In this document: piece by piece, positions 24,303 through 32,741 of the stretch
How the letters are laid out: every line of letters begins with the position of its first letter
Numbering within the stretch: the first letter of the stretch is position 1
Assembly (NCBI GenBank): GCA_020720525.1
Contig: DYON01000002.1
Location: 1 to 41,825 of the forward strand
DNA from: Acetofilamentum sp.
GTDB lineage: Bacteria; Bacteroidota; Bacteroidia; Bacteroidales; DTU049
DNA: 41,825 bases
Reading direction: 5' to 3'
Program-made: the position numbers and the translations under genes
The notes under the pieces: generated by a model
Databases searched by the model: none
What the model saw: only the letters and a program-made list of their open reading frames with translations
Told to the model about the DNA's origin: nothing

Positions 24303-26312
24303 ATGAATAAGACTTTGCTGATTATTGCATTGCTTTTTGCAGGAATATCAATGTCGAATGCTCAATCCGACGATATTCTAACACGCATGGGGAACGACAA
24401 AACGTTCAAAGCTGAATATGAAAAAGCCGAAGTATTGCTTTTGGATTACAACTTCGAAGAAGCTGTAAAAACCTATTTAAAATGGGATTCTGTCTATTCT
24501 GGAAATGCAAATTTGCAGTATAAAATTGGATTTTGCTACGCCAACATGGGCAGCGAAAAGCCAAGAGCTATTCCCTTTTTAGAAAAGGCTTCAAGCATGG
24601 TTGTTAAGGAATATACTGGCGAATACAACGAAATGAATGCTCCTGTAGATGTATTTATGTATTTGGGAATTGTTTATCATGTTGATTACAAATTCAATAA
24701 AGCCATAAACAATTACGACAAATTTATTAAGTACGCCGAATTCGACAGTCCCGAATTGGTTGACTCGGTAAAGACGCTTAAAGAAAAATCGTACAACGCC
24801 ATAAAAATCATCAACAACCCTTTAAGTATTAAAATAGAAAACCTCGGAAATCCTATCAACACAGGGTTTAGCGAATACAGCCCCATTATAACAACCGATA
24901 TGAAGACACTTTATTTCACCAGTCGTCGCGAAGGCAGCACTGGCGGAAAGAAAAATGAAAAAGGACAATACTACGAAGATGTATATTTCACCTCAATAAA
25001 CAACAATGGACAATGGTCGGTTGCAAAACATATCGGTGGAAAAATCAACACCATTGGTCACGAAGCTACAATTAGCATTTCGCCAGATGGCAAAACAATT
25101 TTATTGTACAAAGACGACAAAGGCGATGGAAACATTTATTTTTCGGAATTGCTAAACGAAAACGAATGGAGCAAGCCTGAAAAAATGCCCGATCCCATTA
25201 ACTCCACATCTTGGGAAACCCATGCTTGTTATTCGCCCGACATGAATTTTATATTTTTTGTAAGCAATCGACCAGGTGGTTTTGGAGGAAGGGATATTTG
25301 GATGACCGAAAAAATCAATGGAAAATGGATGGAGCCCGAAAATCTTGGTTCAACCATCAACACTCCATACGACGAAGATTCACCTTATATGCTCCCCGAT
25401 GGATTTACATTGTATTTTTCGTCGCAAGCACACGACAATATGGGTGGTTTTGATATTTTTATAAGCACACGAACCGAGGATGGTTTTTGGACAACACCCG
25501 AAAACATGGGCTATCCAGTAAACACCACAGAAGATGATGTTTTTTATATTCCAACACCAGACGAAAAACACGCATTCTATTCATCCGCCAAAAACTATGG
25601 CAAAGGTGGCCAAGACATATATTACATGACCATTGTAAAAGCCAAGAAAAAAACCATCAAGCTTCGTGGCCGAGTAGCCGACGCAAACTCATTCAAAGCA
25701 TTGGAAGCCAGCATTGAGTTTTATTCAAACGGCAAAGAAATGGTTATATCGAGTCTCACTTCTGCTGAAGATGGCTCTTATGTAACAACTCTTTTGCTTG
25801 GCGATTCCTACGAAATCAAAGCAAAGTCCGATGGATATAAAATGTCCACATACGACCTCTCAGTTCTTGAAGACGAAAAGCGCGACGAGCTTATTCTTGA
25901 TATATTTTTAAGCAAGCTTTTACTAGCAGGCGACACGGCCAAAGCCCATATAGAAGATGTACGGGTTGGAGAAAAGATTGTACTCAACAATATTTTTTAC
26001 GATTTCAACCGCGCTACCTTACGCCCCGAATCGGTTGAAGAGTTGACTAGGCTTGTTAAATTAATGAAAGATATTCCATCGTTGAAAATAGAGCTTTCGA
26101 GCCATACCGACAATGTAGGGTCAGACGAATACAACATGAAGCTTTCGAACGAACGCGCCAAGTCTGTGGTATCATTTTTGGTAGCGTCGGGAATTGCTTC
26201 CGACAGGTTGGTTGCTAAAGGCTATGGCGAAACTCAGCCAATAGTCACAAACACAAGCGAAGAAGGTCGTCAGGCGAATCGCAGAACTGAATTTAAAATT
26301 TTGAGTAAGTAA
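24303..26312 (+). CDS. PorE-like OmpA protein: TPR, PD40 propeller, CRD, OmpA
   Basis: A 669-residue exported protein with a signal peptide (about 1-20, cleaved after SNA). TPR-like helices are at about 33-170. PD40/WD40-like propeller blades are at about 185-445 (SPIITTDMKTLYFTSRR, ISISPDGKTILLY, CYSPDMNFIFFVSNR, SPYMLPDGFTLYFSS). A carboxypeptidase-regulatory-like beta-sandwich is at about 452-515. An OmpA C-terminal domain is at about 560-668 (FYDFNRATLRPES, SSHTDNVGS, NERAKSVVSFL). Domain order and length match PorE (PG1058) of Porphyromonas gingivalis, a T9SS component bound to peptidoglycan. That protein is reported as a lipoprotein; here no lipobox Cys is seen. Bacteroidota have several paralogues of this architecture, so orthology is unproven. 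Confidence 0.85.
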   Translation: MNKTLLIIALLFAGISMSNAQSDDILTRMGNDKTFKAEYEKAEVLLLDYNFEEAVKTYLKWDSVYSGNANLQYKIGFCYANMGSEKPRAIPFLEKASSMVVKEYTGEYNEMNAPVDVFMYLGIVYHVDYKFNKAINNYDKFIKYAEFDSPELVDSVKTLKEKSYNAIKIINNPLSIKIENLGNPINTGFSEYSPIITTDMKTLYFTSRREGSTGGKKNEKGQYYEDVYFTSINNNGQWSVAKHIGGKINTIGHEATISISPDGKTILLYKDDKGDGNIYFSELLNENEWSKPEKMPDPINSTSWETHACYSPDMNFIFFVSNRPGGFGGRDIWMTEKINGKWMEPENLGSTINTPYDEDSPYMLPDGFTLYFSSQAHDNMGGFDIFISTRTEDGFWTTPENMGYPVNTTEDDVFYIPTPDEKHAFYSSAKNYGKGGQDIYYMTIVKAKKKTIKLRGRVADANSFKALEASIEFYSNGKEMVISSLTSAEDGSYVTTLLLGDSYEIKAKSDGYKMSTYDLSVLEDEKRDELILDIFLSKLLLAGDTAKAHIEDVRVGEKIVLNNIFYDFNRATLRPESVEELTRLVKLMKDIPSLKIELSSHTDNVGSDEYNMKLSNERAKSVVSFLVASGIASDRLVAKGYGETQPIVTNTSEEGRQANRRTEFKILSK

Positions 26313-26334
26313 TTCAAAATCTGCAAGAAAAGTG

Positions 26335-26342
26335 TAATTTTG
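26335..26342 (+). promoter_or_regulatory. -7 element for the S46 peptidase gene
   Basis: TAATTTTG matches TAnnTTTG exactly. The TTG at 26340, a possible upstream start codon, is inside this element, so translation must begin later, at the ATG at 26367, 24 bases downstream. Confidence 0.6.
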
Positions 26343-26366
26343 TCAAACAAAAGAAATAAAGCTGTT

Positions 26367-28547
26367 ATGAAAAAGTTCCTGTTAATCAATGTTATTGTAT
26401 TCCTTTCTGTGTTTAAGGTTTCGGCCGATGAAGGTATGTGGTTGCCTTTGTTAATTGACCGTCTCAATTATACCGACATGCAGAAAATGGGTCTTCAGCT
26501 CACCGCTGAGGAAATTTATAGCATCAATCACTCCAGCCTTAAAGATGCAATTGTGTCGATGAACGATGGCATGTGCACTGCTTTTATGGTTTCGAAGGAG
26601 GGTTTGATGATGACCAATCACCACTGTGGATTGGAATACATCACAGAGAATTCCATTAAATACAATTCGGATTATGTTCAAAACGGATTTTGGGCATTAG
26701 ATAAGAAACAGGAATTATACAATCCTAATTTAAAGGCAACGTTTCTTGTTCGCATGGAAGATGTAAGCCAGAAAGTACTAAGCCAACTCAACGAATCAAT
26801 GTCTCCACTCGACAGAGAAGCAAAAATCAAAGAAATTTCAAATCGAATTATTGAAGAAAGCATTAAAGGAACTCATTACGAAGGTGAAGTAAAAAGCTTT
26901 TTCAAAGGTAATGAATTCTTCTTATTTATTTATGAAGTTTTTCGCGATGTTCGATTGGTTGGCGCACCTCCGATGGCAATAGGAAACTTTGGTGCAGATA
27001 GCGACAACTGGTTGTGGCCTCGCCACACTGCCGATTTTGCCTTCTTCAGAGTGTATATGGGTCCCGACGGAAAACCAGCTCCCTACGACAAAAGAAAAAA
27101 CATTCCTTATGTTCCAAAATATTCAATTCCCGTTTCAATAAAAGGAGTTCAGCAAGGCGATTTCACAATGGTAATGGGATATCCAGGAACCACAGACCGC
27201 TTCATGACAAGTAGTGGATTAAAAATGGCCCTCGACGTTATAAATCCATCTGTTGTGAAAATCCGCGATTCTAAGTTGAGACTGATGAAAGAAGACATGG
27301 ATCGCGATCCATCAATCAAATTGATGTACCGCTCTAAATACAATCGTTCATCTAATTATTGGAAATACTTTATTGGTCAAACAGAAGTTTTAAAGCGACT
27401 GAAAGCAATAGACAAAAAGAATGCACTTGAAGCAGAGTTTACAAAGTGGGTTAATGCCGACGGCGCAAGAAAAACCAAATATGGAATGGCGTTAAGCATT
27501 ATAAACGAAGCATACACCGAAATCACAAAATACAAGAAAGCCCTTATTTATTATAAGGAATGTGTTACACGTGGACCCGAAATCGTTTCATTTGCAAGCA
27601 AGTTCGATTCGCTCAATTTCTACTTGAACTCTACCGACTTACCCGAAGATCAAAAAGCAGCTAAAGTTGCCGATTTAAGTACAAAACTGAAATACTACGC
27701 ATCAAATTATTATTTCAACAGCTACAACGTCGATGTTGACAAGAAAATTTTCATCAGCCTACTCCGAATAATGAAAGATGATATTAGCCCAGAATTCTAT
27801 CCAAGTGTGTTTGATGAAGTTGACAAAAAATTCAAAGACAATTTTACCTTGTATGCCAATTTCATTTTCGAAAAGTCAATTTTTGCAAGTAAAGAGTTGA
27901 TTTATGAATTCCTTCGTGAACCCAATGGCAAAATATTGGAAAAAGATCCTGGTTTTATTGTCATGAAGTCGTTCAACGTAAAACACCTCGAAATTCTTGA
28001 ACAAACCAATGTGGTTGAACAAAAACTTGCTCAAGGCGAGAGAATATATATGAATGGTATTATGACAATGCTCAACGGTAAACAGAAATTTTATCCCGAT
28101 GCCAACAGTACCATGCGCCTCACCTATGGTAAAGTGGTTTCGTACACCCCAACCGATGGAGCAGAAACTCCTTACTACACAACTATTGATGAATTAATAA
28201 AACGCGAAGACGCAAATAATCCAGAATTTATTGTTCCCGAAAAGCTGAAAGATCTTTACAACAAAAAGGATTTTGGACAATATACCGATAAAAATGGAAC
28301 CATTCCAATTGATTTTCTTTCGGATTGCGACGTAACTGGCGGCAACTCGGGAGCTCCTATTTTGAATGGAAAAGGCGAATTGATTGGCATTGTGTTCGAC
28401 ATCAACTGGGAAGCAACCGCTTCGAGTTTGAGTTATATTCCTAATCAAACTCGTACTATTTCGACCGACATTCGCTACATACTTTTCCTAATTGAAAAGT
28501 ATGCCGAAGCCACCAATATTATTCAGGAACTCGATATCAGGAAATAA
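26367..28547 (+). CDS. S46-family dipeptidyl-peptidase (DPP7/DPP11-like)
   Basis: A 726-residue exported serine peptidase with a signal peptide (about 1-20, cleaved near VSA). S46 enzymes release dipeptides from peptide N termini in the periplasm. The triad is visible: His85/86 in TNHHCG, Asp223 in PRHTADF, and Ser661 in GGNSGAP. Asn and Trp in DSDNWLWPRH, which bind the substrate N terminus, are present. The position 18 residues after the Ser decides P1 preference: Gly in DPP7, Arg in DPP11. Here it is Ile679 (FDINWE), so specificity is uncertain. Length matches the family (about 720). No T9SS tail. The start is set by the signal peptide and by the -7 element covering the upstream TTG. Confidence 0.93.
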   Translation: MKKFLLINVIVFLSVFKVSADEGMWLPLLIDRLNYTDMQKMGLQLTAEEIYSINHSSLKDAIVSMNDGMCTAFMVSKEGLMMTNHHCGLEYITENSIKYNSDYVQNGFWALDKKQELYNPNLKATFLVRMEDVSQKVLSQLNESMSPLDREAKIKEISNRIIEESIKGTHYEGEVKSFFKGNEFFLFIYEVFRDVRLVGAPPMAIGNFGADSDNWLWPRHTADFAFFRVYMGPDGKPAPYDKRKNIPYVPKYSIPVSIKGVQQGDFTMVMGYPGTTDRFMTSSGLKMALDVINPSVVKIRDSKLRLMKEDMDRDPSIKLMYRSKYNRSSNYWKYFIGQTEVLKRLKAIDKKNALEAEFTKWVNADGARKTKYGMALSIINEAYTEITKYKKALIYYKECVTRGPEIVSFASKFDSLNFYLNSTDLPEDQKAAKVADLSTKLKYYASNYYFNSYNVDVDKKIFISLLRIMKDDISPEFYPSVFDEVDKKFKDNFTLYANFIFEKSIFASKELIYEFLREPNGKILEKDPGFIVMKSFNVKHLEILEQTNVVEQKLAQGERIYMNGIMTMLNGKQKFYPDANSTMRLTYGKVVSYTPTDGAETPYYTTIDELIKREDANNPEFIVPEKLKDLYNKKDFGQYTDKNGTIPIDFLSDCDVTGGNSGAPILNGKGELIGIVFDINWEATASSLSYIPNQTRTISTDIRYILFLIEKYAEATNIIQELDIRK

Positions 28548-28564
28548 GTGTTGAATTTCTAAAG

Positions 28565-28602
28565 AAAAAAGCTGTCAATTTTTAAGTTGACAGCTTTTTT
28601 TT
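28565..28602. terminator. Bidirectional Rho-independent terminator
   Basis: AAAAAAGCTGTCAA pairs with TTGACAGC plus a T-run around an 8-base loop. A-tract and T-tract flank the stem symmetrically, so it can stop transcription from the S46 gene (plus) and from the convergent hypothetical gene ending at 28621 (minus). Confidence 0.92.
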
Positions 28603-28620
28603 GACATTAAGCCCAATATT

Positions 28621-29058
28621 CTAAGCAAACCAACTCACCATAATGCGCCGGCAGAAAAAATCGTTCTCTTCGGGACAATAAAAATTGACTTCCATATTGT
28701 CGGTTCTGTAGAAAAAATCGTCGGGTTCTTCTTCGTCGGGCACACCAAGCAAATCGATAATTTCATCGATATGTTTGTCGAGCAGATAAGCCTTGGGGTC
28801 GTCTATTCCAACCGATTCGAGCCAATCGAAAGTGTTTTGAATTCTACGATGACCAAAATAGATTGTTTCAACCACCATTGTTTCTTTGCCAAAGCTTATC
28901 GACAACACATCGCTATCGCCAAAACGGTAATAGTAAATTATGTAGTGATTCTCAGAATTGTTGTACTCTTCGTCAGGGTTGCCAAAAAGCGTAGTAACCC
29001 TTTCGACACCTTCGCCCCGATTTACACCCAAAAACGATTGAAATGCTTCTTTTTTCAT
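28621..29058 (-). CDS. Hypothetical protein
   Basis: No family recognised. The 145-residue product is acidic (many Glu and Asp), soluble, with no signal peptide or TM helix. It has mixed alpha/beta content, with YYYRFGDSDVLSISFGKETMV as a likely beta region and DEIIDLLGVPDEEEPDD as an acidic helix and loop. GVERVTTLFGNPDEEY and DEIIDLLGVPDEEE look like two copies of a short G-(N/V)-PDEE motif, so the protein may be an internal duplication. The frame runs to a TTG at 29103, but the ATG at 29058 (MKKEAFQSF) is preferred. A TTTCTTTG sequence four bases upstream of that ATG may be a -7 element. It ends at a bidirectional terminator. Confidence 0.75.
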   Translation of the reverse strand: MKKEAFQSFLGVNRGEGVERVTTLFGNPDEEYNNSENHYIIYYYRFGDSDVLSISFGKETMVVETIYFGHRRIQNTFDWLESVGIDDPKAYLLDKHIDEIIDLLGVPDEEEPDDFFYRTDNMEVNFYCPEENDFFCRRIMVSWFA

Positions 29059-29130
29059 ATTGCAAAGAAACAAAAAAAAGCTATTGTTGCGACAAATGAA
29101 CAAATTAATGAAACCATCTTTACGAAAAAA

Positions 29131-29928
29131 TCAGTTTATTTCAATGGAAAATTTATCCCAGTCGAGGGCAAATGGAAAATCTTTTCGGTATTTGATTAGT
29201 TTTTCATTGTTGAGCGAAACCAACACAACATCGTCGGTTCTATTGGGTTGTTCGGGCTGCCAAAATCCTTCAGGCGACGCAAGGCACGAACCACCATTGT
29301 AATTCCAACCGTTTTGGTCGGACCCATTTCGGTTCACCCCAACCACATAGCTCTGGTTTTCGATTGCTCTCGCCATAATCAACTGTCTCCAATGAAAACT
29401 CCGCGAAGCAGGCCAATTAGCGACCACCAACAGCAAATCGTAATTAAAAACATTGTTAACAAATGAGTTGCGCGACCAAACAGGAAAACGCAAATCGTAA
29501 CAAATCAATGGTCGAATTTTCCACCCACGATACAAAAACACAAGCGGCGATTTTCCAGGCGAATAGCTTTTATCTTCTTTACCAAGCGAAAATAAATGCC
29601 GCTTATCGTAGCTATACAATTCCCCATTGGGCGTTACCCACAAAAACCGATTAAAAAACCTCCCATTTTCAGAGACAATAATGCTTCCTGCTACTGCCGC
29701 ATTATGCTTGGCTGCGCACTCTTTCATCCATAAAACAGTGTTTTCCTGCTCAAGCAAATTGTATTGTTCGGGTTGTGTTAAAAAACCTGTTGTAAACATT
29801 TCGGGCAATAGAAAAATATCTGTTTTACCAGAATAATCGTCGAAAACTTGATTAAACAACGCTCTATTGGCAGAAGGATTGTTCCAAACAAGATTGGGCT
29901 GACACAATGCAATAGTGAGTTTGTCCAT
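29131..29928 (-). CDS. Omega-amidase/nitrilase-family hydrolase
   Basis: A 265-residue carbon-nitrogen hydrolase. The catalytic triad is visible: Glu43 (LLPEMFTTGF), Lys109 (YDKRHLFSLG) and Cys143 (PLICYDLRFP). NWPASRSFHWRQLIMARAIENQ is characteristic of the Nit2/YafV omega-amidase branch, which hydrolyses alpha-ketoglutaramate and alpha-ketosuccinamate to the keto acid and ammonia, often tied to methionine salvage transamination. The protein is cytoplasmic, with no signal. The ATG at 29928 begins at the conserved MDKLTIALCQ strand. It is divergent from the PASTA gene, sharing a 179-base intergenic region. The hypothetical gene downstream is 72 bases away on the same strand. No methionine-salvage genes are nearby. 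Confidence 0.93.
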   Translation of the reverse strand: MDKLTIALCQPNLVWNNPSANRALFNQVFDDYSGKTDIFLLPEMFTTGFLTQPEQYNLLEQENTVLWMKECAAKHNAAVAGSIIVSENGRFFNRFLWVTPNGELYSYDKRHLFSLGKEDKSYSPGKSPLVFLYRGWKIRPLICYDLRFPVWSRNSFVNNVFNYDLLLVVANWPASRSFHWRQLIMARAIENQSYVVGVNRNGSDQNGWNYNGGSCLASPEGFWQPEQPNRTDDVVLVSLNNEKLIKYRKDFPFALDWDKFSIEIN

Positions 29929-30042
29929 AATTTTTCATTTACCATGCGAACATACTCAAAATAGCCGAAACCAATAGCATTTTAACTACAAAAACTTCAA
30001 ACAATGGCTAAATTGGCATAGCTTCATGTCAAGTATATTGAT

Positions 30043-30050
30043 TATTTTTG
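30043..30050 (+). promoter_or_regulatory. -7 element for the PASTA operon
   Basis: TATTTTTG, a perfect TAnnTTTG, 57 bases before the ATG at 30108. The spacing implies a leader of about 50 bases. No -33 TTTG at canonical distance. Confidence 0.5.
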
Positions 30051-30107
30051 CATCAAGGATAAATATCCTGCAATAAATCAGACAAAAGACAGTTTTATAA
30101 ACTCTGT

Positions 30108-30857
30108 ATGAAGATACTACGATTTATCAAGAGCATTCACTTCTGGAAACACCTGTTGTTGATTATGGGTGCTTCGTTGTTGTTGGTTTGGGCAACATTG
30201 TTTTTTCTACGGCTTTACACTTTTCATGGTCAGTCGATAGAAGTTCCCGATTTTAGTGGGAAAACTTTTTCCGAAGTTCAACAAGACCGCGAAAGCCGCT
30301 TTTATCGTTTTCAGATTGTCGATTCTGTTTACGACAACACCAAAACGGCAGGCTCCATTGTAAGCCAATTGCCATTGCCAGGCTCGCATGTTAAAAAGGG
30401 ACGAATGGTTTACATTACCATTATTGCTTTTCAACCCGAAAAAACAAAACTTCCCAATTTGGTTGACCTCACTGCACGCCAAGCGAGTGCAATTCTTGAA
30501 ACCCATGGTTTGAAAGTTGGAAAAATAAATTATGTTCCCGATGTTGGCCGAACTGTTATTAGAGCTACCTATCAAGGGAAAACAATTAACTGGGGAACAG
30601 AGTTGAACAAAGGCGAAAAAATTGATTTAACAATTGGTCGTGGAAGCGGAAACGAGAAGGTTTATGTGCCAAAACTAGTTGGTAAAACTCGATCCAAAGC
30701 TCGTCAAATGGTAAATGAAGCCGGGTTGAACATTGGAGCCGAAGTATTTATGAACCCCGACGACACCGTTAATGTTCGTGTAGTACGTCAAAACCCAGCT
30801 TATGGAAACGAAAATGAAGTAAATCTGGGTATTGCGATCGATTTATGGTATGAATAA
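30108..30857 (+). CDS. Membrane-anchored protein with three PASTA domains
   Basis: A 249-residue inner-membrane protein with one N-terminal TM helix (about 15-37) and a periplasmic part of three PASTA repeats at about 42-107, 112-178 and 184-247 (IEVPDFSGKTFSEVQ, LPNLVDLTARQASAIL, VYVPKLVGKTRSKARQMV). PASTA domains bind peptidoglycan or muropeptides; in Firmicutes and Actinobacteria they are fused to Ser/Thr kinases or penicillin-binding proteins. Here there is no kinase or transpeptidase domain. A free-standing PASTA protein near rluD recurs in Bacteroidota, as I recall. The stop overlaps the start of the T9SS cargo gene, which suggests coupled translation. It leads a four-gene run. Confidence 0.93.
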   Translation: MKILRFIKSIHFWKHLLLIMGASLLLVWATLFFLRLYTFHGQSIEVPDFSGKTFSEVQQDRESRFYRFQIVDSVYDNTKTAGSIVSQLPLPGSHVKKGRMVYITIIAFQPEKTKLPNLVDLTARQASAILETHGLKVGKINYVPDVGRTVIRATYQGKTINWGTELNKGEKIDLTIGRGSGNEKVYVPKLVGKTRSKARQMVNEAGLNIGAEVFMNPDDTVNVRVVRQNPAYGNENEVNLGIAIDLWYE

Positions 30858-32739
30858 AAACCTGCCTGCTATGCTAAAAAGTCTTGCTGCTGCTTTTCTT
30901 TTCCTTGTTTCAACCTTTCTGTTGGCGCAGGAATTACTGATACCAGTTGGAATGAATCCATTGTTGATAAACAACACCAGTATTTCAACAAAAGCCAAAG
31001 GTGTCGATCTCAGGCTTCCTTTTTACGAAGATTTTTCGTCGAGTTTTGTCTATCCCGATTTTTCGGTATTTTCGGACAGTACAGTATTTATTAATAGCAG
31101 TTTTGCCGTTTCGCCTGTTACTATTGGAGTTGCTACTTTCGACGGACTCGATGCAAATGGATATTTGTACGAACATGGAAGCAGTTTTGCTTTCCCAGCC
31201 GACTCCCTTACATCGTTGTCAATGCGACTCGATTCCATTTTCACAGGCACACCACACTTGAGTTCACCAGCCGACTCCATTTATTTCAGTTTCTTTTATC
31301 AACCTCAAGGTTATGGCGAAAAGCCCGATGGAGAAGATTCGCTGTTGCTCGAATTTTACGCAGCAAACCAAAACAAATGGGTTGAAGTTTGGTCGGTTGG
31401 CGGAACATCATATACTGCATTCGAAGCTCTGAATGGAAGTTCGTGGAAATGCGTTATGCTACCCATAACCGATACCTCATTTTTGAACGAAGGATTCAAA
31501 TTCCGATTTCGCAACTATGCAAGCTATGCCGATTTATCGTTTCCATCGTGGTCGGGCAATGCCGATTTTTGGAACATCGATTATATTTTCATCGATAGCG
31601 ACCGCGACAAAACAGATACTATCCCGTCCGATTTGGCTTTTCGCGAAAGAAAAGAAACGCTTCTGAAAAATCATTTTGTAATGCCATGGAATCAATTTAT
31701 GGCAAATGTATCGGGCGAAATGGCAAGCGAAATAGATGTTGATTACAGCAATTATTCCACTTCGTTGTTGAATGTAACCGAACGATTGGTGATTACTGAC
31801 CTTTCTGGAACTACATCTACATACAATTCGGGGCTAAGTGCAGCCAACCTTGCACCTAGAACCGACACAGCTTTTCGAAGAAATCCAATTCCGTACACCT
31901 ATACTTCGTTGGTAAGCAAAAACGCCGAATTTTTGGTTCAGATGTCTATCAACACAGCTACCATCAGCGATCCAATTAAAGAAAACGACACATTGGCTTA
32001 TTATCAGCATTTCTACAATTATTTTGCTTCCGACGATGGTACTGCAGAGGCGGGATATGGACTCACACTCAATGGTGCTAAAGCTTCGTTTCGCTTCGAC
32101 CTTAATGCAGCCGACACATTGCGTTCGATACTCATGTTTTTCAACCGAACAGTTAACGATGCCAATCAGATTTACTTCTACCTTACTGTTTGGGACAACA
32201 ATGGTGGAGTGCCTGGAAATATTATTTACCAGCAAGGTGGCGTTCGTCCCGAATTCGAAAATGGTTTCTACAATTATCACACATACACCCTCGACAATCC
32301 TCTGCCCGTAAATGGAAGCATTTATGTTGGTTGGGTTCAGACCACCGACGAAGTATTGAATTTGGGCTTCGATAAAAACAACGACCGCAGCAATCGTCTA
32401 TTCTACAACACCGATGGAAATTGGTACAACAGCCTTTACGCTGGAACGCCTATGATTCGAATTGTTGTTGGTTCCGAAAACGAACCTCATGTTGGATTAG
32501 AAGAAAGCGAAAGCAAAGTTTCGTTGTATCCCAATCCTTGCAACAATTGCGCAATGGTCTCCTTTTCGGATTCTGAGCTTAAAAAAGTTTCCGTTATCGA
32601 CATCAATGGCCGACTGGTTCAGCAAAGCATGTGCGAAAGCAATTTACAAACCAACCATTTGCAAGCAGGATTTTACACCATTGTTGTAGAAAAAGCATCG
32701 TCGCAACCCATTATTCTGAAGTTGGTGATAACAGAATAA
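30850..32739 (+). CDS. Secreted protein with T9SS type A sorting domain
   Basis: A 629-residue protein targeted to the surface. The N-terminal signal peptide covers about 8-29 (MLKSLAAAFLFLVSTFLLAQ when counted from the internal ATG at 30871). The middle is a large beta-rich region with no family I recognise; it includes LPFYEDFSSSF and a jelly-roll-like segment, typical of T9SS-exported adhesion-like proteins. The C-terminal T9SS sorting domain is at about 550-629, with VSLYPNPCNN, VSVIDINGRLVQQ, LQAGFYTIVV and a short tail. SprA, encoded in this window, is the likely exit pore. The start ATG overlaps the PASTA gene by 8 bases; an upstream TTG at 30832 is less likely. rluD follows after two bases. 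Confidence 0.88.
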   Translation: MNKNLPAMLKSLAAAFLFLVSTFLLAQELLIPVGMNPLLINNTSISTKAKGVDLRLPFYEDFSSSFVYPDFSVFSDSTVFINSSFAVSPVTIGVATFDGLDANGYLYEHGSSFAFPADSLTSLSMRLDSIFTGTPHLSSPADSIYFSFFYQPQGYGEKPDGEDSLLLEFYAANQNKWVEVWSVGGTSYTAFEALNGSSWKCVMLPITDTSFLNEGFKFRFRNYASYADLSFPSWSGNADFWNIDYIFIDSDRDKTDTIPSDLAFRERKETLLKNHFVMPWNQFMANVSGEMASEIDVDYSNYSTSLLNVTERLVITDLSGTTSTYNSGLSAANLAPRTDTAFRRNPIPYTYTSLVSKNAEFLVQMSINTATISDPIKENDTLAYYQHFYNYFASDDGTAEAGYGLTLNGAKASFRFDLNAADTLRSILMFFNRTVNDANQIYFYLTVWDNNGGVPGNIIYQQGGVRPEFENGFYNYHTYTLDNPLPVNGSIYVGWVQTTDEVLNLGFDKNNDRSNRLFYNTDGNWYNSLYAGTPMIRIVVGSENEPHVGLEESESKVSLYPNPCNNCAMVSFSDSELKKVSVIDINGRLVQQSMCESNLQTNHLQAGFYTIVVEKASSQPIILKLVITE

Positions 32740-32741
32740 TT

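Noticed and set aside
26340..26366. TTG at 26340 as the start of the S46 peptidase
   Set aside because: The codon is inside a perfect -7 element (TAATTTTG), and the ATG at 26367 begins a clean signal peptide.
32631..32741. Upstream extension of the rluD-type gene into the T9SS cargo gene
   Set aside because: It would overlap the sorting-domain codons by over 100 bases and add 37 residues with no family match; ATG 32742 fits the family and operon spacing.
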